Of a DNA stretch of 64,000 nt, positions 25,017 through 32,608 are shown piece after piece (within the stretch, counting starts at the first letter, position 1; the number at the start of each line of letters is the position of its first letter). The notes under the pieces are model-generated. The model was not told the DNA's origin and did not search any database. It worked only from the letters and a program-made list of their open reading frames with translations. The stretch spans positions 2,232,001 through 2,296,000 of the forward strand of contig NZ_PTJC01000005.1 of NCBI RefSeq assembly GCF_002934605.1, written 5' to 3'. This stretch comes from Neolewinella xylanilytica (lineage in GTDB: Bacteria > Bacteroidota > Bacteroidia > Chitinophagales > Saprospiraceae). The translations under genes were made by a program, and so were the position numbers.

Positions 25017-26555
25017 TCAACGGAGCAAGCTCACGCCCGTCATTTCCTTGGGCTGGGCCACGCCAAGCAGGGCGAGCAGGGTAGGGGCGACGTCGCCCAG
25101 TTTGCCGTCGGAACGCAGGGCGATCTCCGTGCGCGCGGGGCCGGCGTAGATAACCGGTACCGGATTGGTCGTGTGGGCGGTGTTTGCGCTTCCGTCCTCG
25201 TTGAACATCACGTCGCAATTCCCGTGGTCGGCAATGATCAGGGCATGGTAGCCGTGCTCGGCGGCCGTGGATAGGAGCTGCCCTAGGCACTCGTCTACCG
25301 TCTCGGCGGCCCGGATCGCGGCTTTCCAGATTCCCGTATGCCCCACCATGTCCGTATTGGCGTAATTGAGGCAAATAAAATCCGGTTCGTTGTCGCGAAT
25401 GTCCTTAATGATCGCGGCGGTAATTCCGTAGGCGCTCATTTCCGGTTTCTCGTCGTAGGTTTCTACGTCGCGGGGACTGTCGATCAGGATCCGCCGCTCG
25501 CCCGGGAAGGCCGCCTCCTGACCGCCACTGAAGAAGAAGGTGACGTGGGCGTACTTTTCGGTTTCGGCGATCCGCACCTGCGTTTTGCCGGCCACGCTTA
25601 CGACTTCCCCCATCGTTTTCGACAGATCGGTAGCGTCGAAGAGTACTTTCACTCCCTTAAATTTTTCGTCGTACTGCGTCATGGTGACGTAGTGAAGTCC
25701 TTTGACGGGGTCCATGTGGTGCTCCGGAAAGGACTCTTGCGTTAGCGCACGCGTGATCTGCCGCGGGCGGTCCGTCCGAAAGTTGAAGCAGATGACCACG
25801 TCTCCCTCCCGGATGGTAGCGATCGGCTTGCCTTTTTCGGTGACGTGGATGATGGGTTTGAGAAACTCATCGGTAGTGCCGGAATCGTAGTGCTCCTGTA
25901 CGGTCTTTAGGATGTCGTGGGATTTCTCGCCCGCTCCCTTAACCAGGGCATCGTAGGCTTCGGCGATCCGTTCCCACCGGGTATCGCGGTCCATGGCGTA
26001 GAAGCGACCGGTCACAGTAGCCAGTTGCGTCGGCTGGTTTTCGATATGATCCAGCAGCGTTTTCAAAAACCCCTTACCGCTGGTCGGCGCCACGTCCCGC
26101 CCGTCGGTGAAGGCGTGGATGTAGATTTTATCATTCCCCGCCGCGGTGGCAATGTCGGTGAGCCGCAGCAAGTGGTTGATGTGACTGTGTACGCCCCCGT
26201 CACTTACCAGGCCCATCAGGTGCACCGCCTTGCCGTTCTCCCGGGCGTAGCGCAGCTCTTCCTGAAGTGCTTCCATCCGCTGGAGCTCGCCTTCGCGCAC
26301 CGCTTTGTTAATGCGGGCAAAGCTCTGGTACACTACGCGTCCGGCACCGATGTTCAAGTGGCCGACTTCCGAGTTTCCCATTTGCCCCTCCGGCAGCCCG
26401 ACTTCTTCCCCGTAAGTTACCAGGGTAGCGTGGGGGTTGTTGGCCCAGATACGGTCGAAGTTCGGCGTGTTGGCCTGTGCCAGGGCGTCCGCTTCGGGAC
26501 GCTGGCCGAGGCCCCAGCCGTCGAGAATTACCAGGATGGTTTTTGAGGGGGTCAT
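25017..26555 (-). CDS. gpmI: 2,3-bisphosphoglycerate-independent phosphoglycerate mutase
   Basis: GpmI interconverts 3- and 2-phosphoglycerate in glycolysis using two manganese ions and a phosphoserine intermediate. The 512-residue protein has the standard length and shows VILDGWG at the N-terminus, GNSEVGHLNIGAGR with the catalytic Ser, the inserted phosphotransferase domain with SDGGVHSH and DGRD, and metal ligands in NYANTDMVGHTG and IIADHGNCD. The start at 26555 (MTPSKTILVILDGWG) is chosen, and the upstream frame to 26630 is unconserved. A TACCTTTA box is about 18 bases upstream. Confidence 0.97.
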   Translation of the reverse strand: MTPSKTILVILDGWGLGQRPEADALAQANTPNFDRIWANNPHATLVTYGEEVGLPEGQMGNSEVGHLNIGAGRVVYQSFARINKAVREGELQRMEALQEELRYARENGKAVHLMGLVSDGGVHSHINHLLRLTDIATAAGNDKIYIHAFTDGRDVAPTSGKGFLKTLLDHIENQPTQLATVTGRFYAMDRDTRWERIAEAYDALVKGAGEKSHDILKTVQEHYDSGTTDEFLKPIIHVTEKGKPIATIREGDVVICFNFRTDRPRQITRALTQESFPEHHMDPVKGLHYVTMTQYDEKFKGVKVLFDATDLSKTMGEVVSVAGKTQVRIAETEKYAHVTFFFSGGQEAAFPGERRILIDSPRDVETYDEKPEMSAYGITAAIIKDIRDNEPDFICLNYANTDMVGHTGIWKAAIRAAETVDECLGQLLSTAAEHGYHALIIADHGNCDVMFNEDGSANTAHTTNPVPVIYAGPARTEIALRSDGKLGDVAPTLLALLGVAQPKEMTGVSLLR

Positions 26556-26682
26556 GCAGTTATAATTTGCCGTAAAGGTAAAAGACAAGGGCGCCGGAGC
26601 GCGGGTGCAAAGAAAACCCGTAAACCGCAAACCGGGTAAGCTTACCAGTAAGCAATCGCGAAAGCGTCCGAACAGCCTGATC

Positions 26683-27453
26683 CTAAAGCCTCGGTGCCAC
26701 GAGCAAGGCGACGGCCACCGTCAGCCCGATGGAGGCAAGGTTGACCAGATCGTTACTCATCCATCCCAATCCGCTGACCAACGTATTCGATTCGCCGCGC
26801 TTATCGGTAAGGGCCCCACTCTTGTCGCGGTAGCGTGCCTGCAACAAAGCTCCGAGCAAAGAATCGACAAGCATGCCTACGGTCCCCAATCCGGCCACGA
26901 AACCGCAATGGGTCCACCCGTAGTCGTCAGGCAGGGCGAACCCCAATTGGGCAATGAAGGTCGCCCCACCGATCCCCGCCAAAGATCCCGCCAGACTAAC
27001 CCCGCCGCTCAGGCCGCTCGGTACCCGCTTACCACGCACGATGTCGTACGTCGGCTGCCGGAAGTAGCGCCCGATCTCGCTCGCCCAGGTATCCGAAGCC
27101 GCTATGGCCAGGCTAAGCAAGAGGATGGACGGTGGGCTGCCAAACAACGCTAACAGACCAAACAACCCGCCGTTGCAGAGCACTTGGACCGCGTCCCGCG
27201 GTAGTTTGTCCTTCGGGTCGCCGGACTCGAGTTCCACCGGTAGCAAGCGCCCGATCAGGCTGCTGCTCAGGAAGAAACCGAAGAGGGGGAGCAACCATAC
27301 GTACCCCCGGCTACCTACGACAACGGATGCCAACACGACGGCGGCCACCGCTCCCGATATCGACAGGCTACGCTGCCTTACCGTCACTCCGGCAAAGGAA
27401 ATACAGAGGACGATCCAAATGGCTACCTCGTATACGTGTTCCAAGCGATCCAT
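26683..27453 (-). CDS. DUF92 family integral membrane protein
   Basis: This 256-residue polytopic membrane protein has about seven hydrophobic helices and the family-typical loop with SDTWASEIG (about residues 119-127), followed by PSGLSGGVSLAG and the GTVGMLVDSLLGA segment. Bacterial DUF92 proteins are uncharacterised. Plant and archaeal relatives include a phytyl-phosphate kinase-like group (VTE6), so a prenyl-phosphate kinase activity is possible but unproven. It sits on the same strand as gpmI, with 127 bases between. Confidence 0.88.
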   Translation of the reverse strand: MDRLEHVYEVAIWIVLCISFAGVTVRQRSLSISGAVAAVVLASVVVGSRGYVWLLPLFGFFLSSSLIGRLLPVELESGDPKDKLPRDAVQVLCNGGLFGLLALFGSPPSILLLSLAIAASDTWASEIGRYFRQPTYDIVRGKRVPSGLSGGVSLAGSLAGIGGATFIAQLGFALPDDYGWTHCGFVAGLGTVGMLVDSLLGALLQARYRDKSGALTDKRGESNTLVSGLGWMSNDLVNLASIGLTVAVALLVAPRL

Positions 27454-27506
27454 TTTGTTCCGTCAAAGTACGGCGCCGGGCGGCGCTGCCGGACCGGTGC
27501 CGGCGA

Positions 27507-28202
27507 TTACGCCCCCGCGGCATCGCTGATGCGTTTCTGCTCCATGTTACTGTCATATATACAGTAGGCATCGTATTTCGCCCGGTCGCTTTCGGCCCAC
27601 ACGTCCTTACCGATATCGCAAACTTTGATAAGTTCGTCGTAGATCAGGTTACCCAATTCGATCCGGGATTCCACGCTGATATCACGATCGGCAATCTTGT
27701 CCTGTTGAATGTTCATCGCCAGCTCGAAGGCTTGGCAGGCCTTGGCGACCCGTTCCAGGTGGTTTTCGTTCAGGCCCGTATCGGAGAGGAAATTCCACTG
27801 CGCCCGCGCTACCCGGATCACCCGCCGGCCGCAGAAGAGCAGCTGGGCATCGGTCATGTCGCCCATCTTGGCGGTCCCGAATTTCCGGTAGCGGCCCGTG
27901 CGGTTGCTGAAGGCCATGCGTACCCGGGTCATGACCGAGCGAATGGCGTGCTTGAGCTTCTCGGCTGTCTCGTATTTCTTGTCGGTAACGACCATCTGAT
28001 CGCCGAGGAGCTCGTCGTCGTGGGGCATTTCCACGAAGCGCTGGCAGCGGTCGTAGAACCCCTTGAGCCGGTGACCGTCGTATTCGTAGCCGGATTTAAA
28101 GGATTCCAGGTCTCTTTTGGCCAGCCGGATACTATCCATGGCCATCTGGTAGAGGTCGGCGTCCGGGAAATTATACTTCCGGTTTACTTTCTGCTTTTTC
28201 AT
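27507..28202 (-). CDS. Conserved hypothetical protein, helical
   Basis: This 231-residue cytosolic protein is largely alpha-helical and basic, with many Arg, Lys and Met residues. No domain is recognised. The start at 28202 (MKKQKVNRKYNFP) is chosen over 28256 because the first 18 residues of the longer frame look non-coding and the 28202 ATG has a TATTTTTG box 28 bases upstream. The gene lies between DUF92 and the L25 gene on the same strand but is separated from the latter by a terminator, so it has its own promoter. Confidence 0.75.
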   Translation of the reverse strand: MKKQKVNRKYNFPDADLYQMAMDSIRLAKRDLESFKSGYEYDGHRLKGFYDRCQRFVEMPHDDELLGDQMVVTDKKYETAEKLKHAIRSVMTRVRMAFSNRTGRYRKFGTAKMGDMTDAQLLFCGRRVIRVARAQWNFLSDTGLNENHLERVAKACQAFELAMNIQQDKIADRDISVESRIELGNLIYDELIKVCDIGKDVWAESDRAKYDAYCIYDSNMEQKRISDAAGA

Positions 28203-28230
28203 CGGGTTTGGTATCAGTCCGTAATCCCAA

Positions 28231-28238
28231 CAAAAATA
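28231..28238 (-). promoter_or_regulatory. -7 box (TATTTTTG) before the 231-residue hypothetical gene
   Basis: This is an exact TAnnTTTG match on the minus strand, 28 bases before the ATG at 28202 and downstream of the L25 terminator. Confidence 0.5.
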
Positions 28239-28293
28239 GGCTTTTACGGCGCACAAAACAAATTGTGGTCAAAGCGGGCCGTTTATCACCAAC

Positions 28294-28330
28294 AAAAAGG
28301 GCAGGCATCCGTCGGATACCTGCCCTTTTT
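28294..28330 (-). terminator. Rho-independent terminator downstream of rplY
   Basis: An inverted repeat pairs AAAAAGGGCAGG with CCTGCCCTTTTT around an inner ATCC/GGAT stem. Read on the minus strand it ends in a T-run, 21 bases after the L25 stop. Confidence 0.85.
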
Positions 28331-28350
28331 CAAGCGGTAAGGGGGGAAGA

Positions 28351-28980
28351 CTAAGCTTCGGCCGCGGGTTCCTTGGCACCCTTCTTGGCGTCCTTTTCGG
28401 CGGCTTTCTTTTCTGCCGTGGCGGCGGAGCGCAGGGCACGGGGTACCTCAACGGTAGCGACGGGCTGCCCGCCAGGGTTTTGAATCTCTACGCCTTCCAT
28501 TGGGGCGATATCGCGTACGCGGATGCTTTGTCCCAGTTCGAGTTCACTGATGTCAAGCGTCACGTGGTCGACAAGGTGCTCGGGCGTCGTTTTGATTTTG
28601 ATGCGGCGAACGCTGACCTGCAGCTTTCCGCCACCCCGAACGCCGGGGCTGGTGCCGGTAAAAGTTACGGGAACCTGTACCTTGATGGAGCGACCTTCTT
28701 CCAGGGCGAGAAAGTCGATGTGGCGCAGCTCGTCGGTAACGGGGTGGAACTGATAATCCTTTACGATTACCCGGTACGATTCACCGCCGACGTTCAGGTC
28801 GGCCAGCTTAAATTCCGGGGTGTAAATCAGGCTGCGCAGGTCCAATGCCTTGACGGTGAAGTGGACGGGGTCGCCAATGCCGTATACAACGGCCGGCACC
28901 AAACCATGGCGGCGCACATCTTTCGATGCTCTCTTTCCTAGATTGTCACGGACTTCGCCGCTTACTTGTACAACTTCCAT
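28351..28980 (-). CDS. rplY: 50S ribosomal protein L25/general stress protein Ctc
   Basis: This 209-residue long-form L25 (CTC type) binds 5S rRNA. The N-terminal L25 domain (GEVRDNLGKRASKDVRRHG, VPAVVYG) is followed by the C-terminal beta domain with the EHLVDHVTLDISELELGQSI region. The tail from about residue 185 is Ala/Lys/Glu-rich. The ATG at 28980 (MEVVQVSGEVR) is chosen over 29019. A TATCTTTG promoter box lies 36 bases upstream of this start and a terminator follows, so the gene is a single transcription unit. Confidence 0.95.
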   Translation of the reverse strand: MEVVQVSGEVRDNLGKRASKDVRRHGLVPAVVYGIGDPVHFTVKALDLRSLIYTPEFKLADLNVGGESYRVIVKDYQFHPVTDELRHIDFLALEEGRSIKVQVPVTFTGTSPGVRGGGKLQVSVRRIKIKTTPEHLVDHVTLDISELELGQSIRVRDIAPMEGVEIQNPGGQPVATVEVPRALRSAATAEKKAAEKDAKKGAKEPAAEA

Positions 28981-29016
28981 ACGATAATTCTTTCGCGCTG
29001 TTTCGCTTAGGGCCCG

Positions 29017-29024
29017 CAAAGATA
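29017..29024 (-). promoter_or_regulatory. -7 box of rplY promoter (TATCTTTG)
   Basis: This is an exact TAnnTTTG match on the minus strand, 36 bases upstream of the rplY start. It also argues against the longer reading frame beginning at 29019, which would start next to the box. Confidence 0.6.
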
Positions 29025-29154
29025 CGAAGTTATTGCCGCCCGTGGTAGGTTATGCGGTAAAAAGTTTAATTGAATCAAGAACTACCAACAATCTATCCAC
29101 ATCGGGTATTGTTATTTCCGCTTGCCTTACCTTGGCCCGCAATTTAACCTTAAG

Positions 29155-29520
29155 ATGACCAAACGTATGAAAAGGCTTTTCCCCCTCCTGCTTTTTGCTT
29201 TCATCATCCTGGCCTGTGGCGGAGGAGAAGAAACGGCCTCCGAAGCGCCGGCCGAAAGCCCGGCAGTTGCCGCCGCCCCGGATATCGATACCGATCGAAT
29301 CTGGAAAGTACGCTGTATCGCCTGTCACGGTTTGAATGGAGACATGGGCACCAACGGAGCCGCCAACCTGCAGGTCGCGACCAGCGATCTGGACTACCGG
29401 ATCAACATCATCACCAACGGTAGCGAGAACGGTGTCATGACCGCTTTCAAGGACATCCTCACCCCCGAGGAAATCGAAGCCATGGCCCGGCACACCATGC
29501 AGTTTAACGAAGACTTGTAA
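29155..29520 (+). CDS. Small c-type cytochrome lipoprotein
   Basis: This 121-residue protein has a lipoprotein signal (FAFIILAC) and an Ala/Glu/Pro linker, then a single class I cytochrome c domain with the haem-binding CIACH motif. A Met in NGVMTAF is positioned as a likely distal ligand. It should carry electrons in the periplasm, tethered by lipid. The ATG at 29155 is used. An ATG at 29167 (MKRLFPLLL) would give an equally good signal peptide. A TACCTTGG box lies just upstream. It is followed at 17 bases by anmK. Confidence 0.92.
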   Translation: MTKRMKRLFPLLLFAFIILACGGGEETASEAPAESPAVAAAPDIDTDRIWKVRCIACHGLNGDMGTNGAANLQVATSDLDYRINIITNGSENGVMTAFKDILTPEEIEAMARHTMQFNEDL

Positions 29521-29537
29521 CCAAGCCCCCTCATCGT

Positions 29538-30650
29538 ATGCCCTACTCCAGGCACACCGTCCTTGGAATCATGTCGGGCAGCTCCCTCGACGGTATCGAC
29601 CTGGCCGTCTGCACCTTCGCGCTGGACCCCGCCGCGGCGGATACCATTGGCGAGTGGACGGTCGACGCAGCCAATACGGTACCGTATCCGGATGAATGGC
29701 GCGAACGCCTTGCGGCTTCTACGTTGCTCGCCGCCGAACCGCTTTACCGGTTGGATGCCGAATTAGGCCGGTGGGTCGGTAACGAGGCCGCCTCCTTCGT
29801 CGGCCGGTTGGTCGGACCCGCTCCCGTCTTGGCGGGGTACCACGGCCACACCGTCTTTCACGAACCGGCGGCCGGATATACCCTGCAGTTGGGGGAAGGA
29901 GCAGCCCTTTCCCGTGCCCTAGGCCTACCCGTCGTCACCGACTTGAGGTCGGCCGATATTGCCGCCGGGGGACAGGGTGCACCGCTGGCCCCGGTAGCCG
30001 ACCACCACCTGTTCCGCCAGTACGACGGTTTTCTGAACCTGGGCGGGATCGTCAATTTCAGCATCCGCCGTCCCGACCGGACGTTTTTAGCCGGTGACCT
30101 TTCCGGTTGTTGCCAAATCATGGATCGACTGGCGCGGCTACGGGGGCAGGCCTATGATCGGGATGGCCGGCTGGCCCGCTCCGGAAACCCGGTAACCGAC
30201 CTACGCCGGTCGATCGCCGCGCTCCCGTTTCACCAACAGCCATACCCTAAATCCCTGAGCAACCAGTGGGTAGTGAACGAGCTGTGGCCGGTCATCCGGG
30301 ATCATCCGGCTACAGTCGAGGACAAGCTGCGCACCTTCGTGGATTTTATAGTAGAGACCATTTACGATGCCCTTTACCCGCACCGCCCGGCCGGAGCGGC
30401 TGCATCTCCGCTACCCGTCCTGGTCACCGGCGGTGGGGCACACAATCGTTTCTTACTGGAATCTTTGCAAGCCTTCCACCGGGAGGATCAGGCGTTCGAT
30501 TTTCAGGCACCCGACGGTATTGTCGATTTTAAGGAAGCTGCCCTGGTCGCCCTCTGCGCGCTACTGCGTTACCACGGACTACCGAATAGTCTGGCTTCCG
30601 CCACCGGGGCGGTCAGCGACACCGTCAATGGCGCTCTGTATGCCGGATGA
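29538..30650 (+). CDS. anmK: Anhydro-N-acetylmuramic acid kinase
   Basis: AnmK phosphorylates and opens 1,6-anhydro-MurNAc to MurNAc-6-phosphate during recycling of cell-wall sugars. The 370-residue product has the N-terminal phosphate-binding loop GIMSGSSLDGIDLA, a VVTDLRSADIAAGGQGAPL segment characteristic of the family, NLGGIVNFS, and the C-terminal GGGAHN adenosine-binding motif. It overlaps the next gene by 11 bases. No murQ is in the window, so the downstream step must be encoded elsewhere. Confidence 0.96.
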   Translation: MPYSRHTVLGIMSGSSLDGIDLAVCTFALDPAAADTIGEWTVDAANTVPYPDEWRERLAASTLLAAEPLYRLDAELGRWVGNEAASFVGRLVGPAPVLAGYHGHTVFHEPAAGYTLQLGEGAALSRALGLPVVTDLRSADIAAGGQGAPLAPVADHHLFRQYDGFLNLGGIVNFSIRRPDRTFLAGDLSGCCQIMDRLARLRGQAYDRDGRLARSGNPVTDLRRSIAALPFHQQPYPKSLSNQWVVNELWPVIRDHPATVEDKLRTFVDFIVETIYDALYPHRPAGAAASPLPVLVTGGGAHNRFLLESLQAFHREDQAFDFQAPDGIVDFKEAALVALCALLRYHGLPNSLASATGAVSDTVNGALYAG

Positions 30651-31680
30651 TCTCTTACTAACGGGGGCTACCGGATTCGTAGGCTACTACCTGTCCCACG
30701 CGCTCGCCGCCCGCGGCAGGCCGTTCCGGGCCCTGGTCAGAGACACCTCCGACTTGCGCCATCTGGCGACCCTCGGCAAATGGTGTACGCCGGTCCAGGG
30801 CGATCTCACCGATCCGGATAGCCTCTACGATGCGCTACAGGGGGTGGAAACGGTTATCCACGCGGCGGCCCTGGTATCCCTGGAAGACCGGCGGGAAGAC
30901 GAACTACTGGAAGTCAACGGTACCGGTACGGCTAACCTCGTGAACATGATGCTGCAGGCTTCGACGCGTCGGCTGGTGTACCTGGGATCGGTAGCGGCCC
31001 TCGATCGGCTGGACGGGGGGCCAACGACCACTGTATCCGATCGCTGGCCCGCCGAACGGCCCGATACGGCCTACGCCCGCTCCAAATTCGCGGCCGAAAG
31101 AGAAGTCTGGCGGGGGCAGGCGGAGGGACTTTCCGTGGGAGCCGTTTACCCCACTACGATACTCGGGGCGGGTGACTGGACCGGTACCAACACCCCTTCA
31201 CTGTGGCATTACGTCGGCGAGGGTGGAAAATTCTACCCCATGGGTTCCACTGGCTTCGTCGACGTGCGCGACGTGGTCCGGGCGGTATTCGCAGTGGTCG
31301 AACGCGATCAGGACCGGGATCGCTTTCTGCTCAACGCCGGTAACCTGACCTGGAAAACCTTTTTCGAACAGGTTGGGCGGAGTATCGGCCTTCCCCCGCC
31401 GGCCTTCGGGTTGAACCGGTGGCAGTCCGCCATGCTCTGGCCGGTCGCCGGCATTTGGGGGGGGATAAATAATGCGGCCCCCCGGATTACCCGCGCCAGT
31501 CACCGCACCGCCCAGGCTAAGTATCGCTACGACGGGGATCCGTACGTCGCCGCGACCGGCAATTCATACATACCGTTGAAGGTGACGATCGAGGAGATCG
31601 GGAAAGCCTTTCGGATGAGCCGGAGCATGGGTAACGGACTGCCCGCCACCTTCCTACCGGTGCTGACGGTGGGAGAGTAG
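30640..31680 (+). CDS. NAD-dependent epimerase/dehydratase family protein (extended SDR)
   Basis: This 346-residue Rossmann-fold protein has TGATGFVG near the N-terminus for NAD(P) binding, GDLTDPDSL, HAAALVSLEDRRED, and the catalytic YARSK (YxxxK) with an upstream Ser in LGSVAAL. The overall layout resembles dihydroflavonol-4-reductase-like SDRs of Bacteroidota. Its substrate is unknown. The ATG at 30640 (MPDDLLLTGATG) is chosen, and an ATG at 30628 is possible. The longer open frame back to 30367 lies inside anmK and is a shadow. Confidence 0.9.
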   Translation: MPDDLLLTGATGFVGYYLSHALAARGRPFRALVRDTSDLRHLATLGKWCTPVQGDLTDPDSLYDALQGVETVIHAAALVSLEDRREDELLEVNGTGTANLVNMMLQASTRRLVYLGSVAALDRLDGGPTTTVSDRWPAERPDTAYARSKFAAEREVWRGQAEGLSVGAVYPTTILGAGDWTGTNTPSLWHYVGEGGKFYPMGSTGFVDVRDVVRAVFAVVERDQDRDRFLLNAGNLTWKTFFEQVGRSIGLPPPAFGLNRWQSAMLWPVAGIWGGINNAAPRITRASHRTAQAKYRYDGDPYVAATGNSYIPLKVTIEEIGKAFRMSRSMGNGLPATFLPVLTVGE

Positions 31681-31692
31681 CCCGGCACTTTC

Positions 31693-31700
31693 TATCTTGC
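31693..31700 (+). promoter_or_regulatory. -7-like box (TATCTTGC) before the LpxH-like gene
   Basis: TATCTTGC differs from TAnnTTTG at two positions and ends 6 bases before the ATG at 31707, the same close spacing seen at trhO and folA. Confidence 0.4.
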
Positions 31701-31706
31701 CGCTTC

Positions 31707-32492
31707 ATGCCCACGTTTTTCGCTTCCGACTTCCACTTCGGCGTTGACGCCCGCACCACCAGCCGCCAACGGGAAGAAGCGGTCGTGCGCTGGCTCGATC
31801 ACTGCCTGGCCGAAGGAGCGGATGCCATCTATCTGGTCGGCGATCTTTTCGAGTTCTGGTTCGAGTGGCGCTATGCCGTGCCCCGCGGGTACGTCCGCTT
31901 TCTGGGGAAATTGGCTGAAGTCGCTGATGCCGGTGTACCGCTCCACGTCTTTACCGGCAACCACGATCTGTGGATGAAGGATTATCTCCACCAGGAAGTC
32001 GGGGCAACCATCCACCACGCTCCGGTGCGGACCACCATCGACGGTTGCAAGGTATTCGTGGGCCACGGCGACGGGCTAGGCCCCGGTGATTACGGGTACA
32101 AGCGACTGAAGAAAGTGATGACCGCACCCTGGGCGAAGTGGTTGTACGCCCGGCTGCACCCGAACGCCGCCATCGGACTGGCCAATTACTTCAGCGGTAA
32201 AAGTCGGGATTCCCAGCCCTCCGACGAAGCCTTTCGGGGTCCGGAGAATGAATGGCTCGTGGCCTATAGTGAGCAAAAGCTGGCACGGGATGCCGAATTG
32301 GACTACCTGATTTTCGGCCACCGCCACCTGCCGATCGACTATACACTAAGCAACGGACGGACCCGGTATCTAAACCTGGGAGAGTGGTTGAACTACCAGA
32401 CGTACGTCCGGCTGGATGCCGGTGAGGCAAGCCTTCTCCACTGGACGGGCTTCGCACCCGCGCCCCGGCGCCCGTCCCCACGAGTAAACTGA
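31707..32492 (+). CDS. lpxH: UDP-2,3-diacylglucosamine diphosphatase-like metallophosphatase
   Basis: This 261-residue calcineurin-like phosphatase has the full metal-site set: SDFHFG, VGDLFEFW, GNHDLW, GHGDGLG and FGHRHLP. This combination, especially GDLFEFW and the HGDG loop, matches the LpxH/LpxH2 family that releases UMP from UDP-diacylglucosamine to make lipid X in lipid A synthesis. The protein is soluble with probable membrane association through its Trp-rich helices. The symbol is by family resemblance. Another UDP-diacylglucosamine hydrolase may exist elsewhere. Confidence 0.87.
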   Translation: MPTFFASDFHFGVDARTTSRQREEAVVRWLDHCLAEGADAIYLVGDLFEFWFEWRYAVPRGYVRFLGKLAEVADAGVPLHVFTGNHDLWMKDYLHQEVGATIHHAPVRTTIDGCKVFVGHGDGLGPGDYGYKRLKKVMTAPWAKWLYARLHPNAAIGLANYFSGKSRDSQPSDEAFRGPENEWLVAYSEQKLARDAELDYLIFGHRHLPIDYTLSNGRTRYLNLGEWLNYQTYVRLDAGEASLLHWTGFAPAPRRPSPRVN

Positions 32493-32509
32493 AAATTGGA
32501 AAATTCCGT

Positions 32510-32517
32510 TACCTTCG
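32510..32517 (+). promoter_or_regulatory. -7-like box (TACCTTCG) upstream of the 2-oxoacid dehydrogenase gene
   Basis: The octamer is identical to those before folA and mutS. It lies 91 bases upstream of the chosen TTG start. Confidence 0.4.
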
Positions 32518-32608
32518 CAGGAGTCGTGGCAGCTGTGCCGCGGCCAATTTTGACATGTGACCCTGACCAAATCGGCGGCTAACCACCGCTCCCTTAAACC
32601 TAATTGTT

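Noticed and set aside
30367-30639. Long upstream extension of the SDR gene
   Set aside because: It lies inside anmK in another frame and lacks Rossmann-fold features before the TGATGFVG motif.
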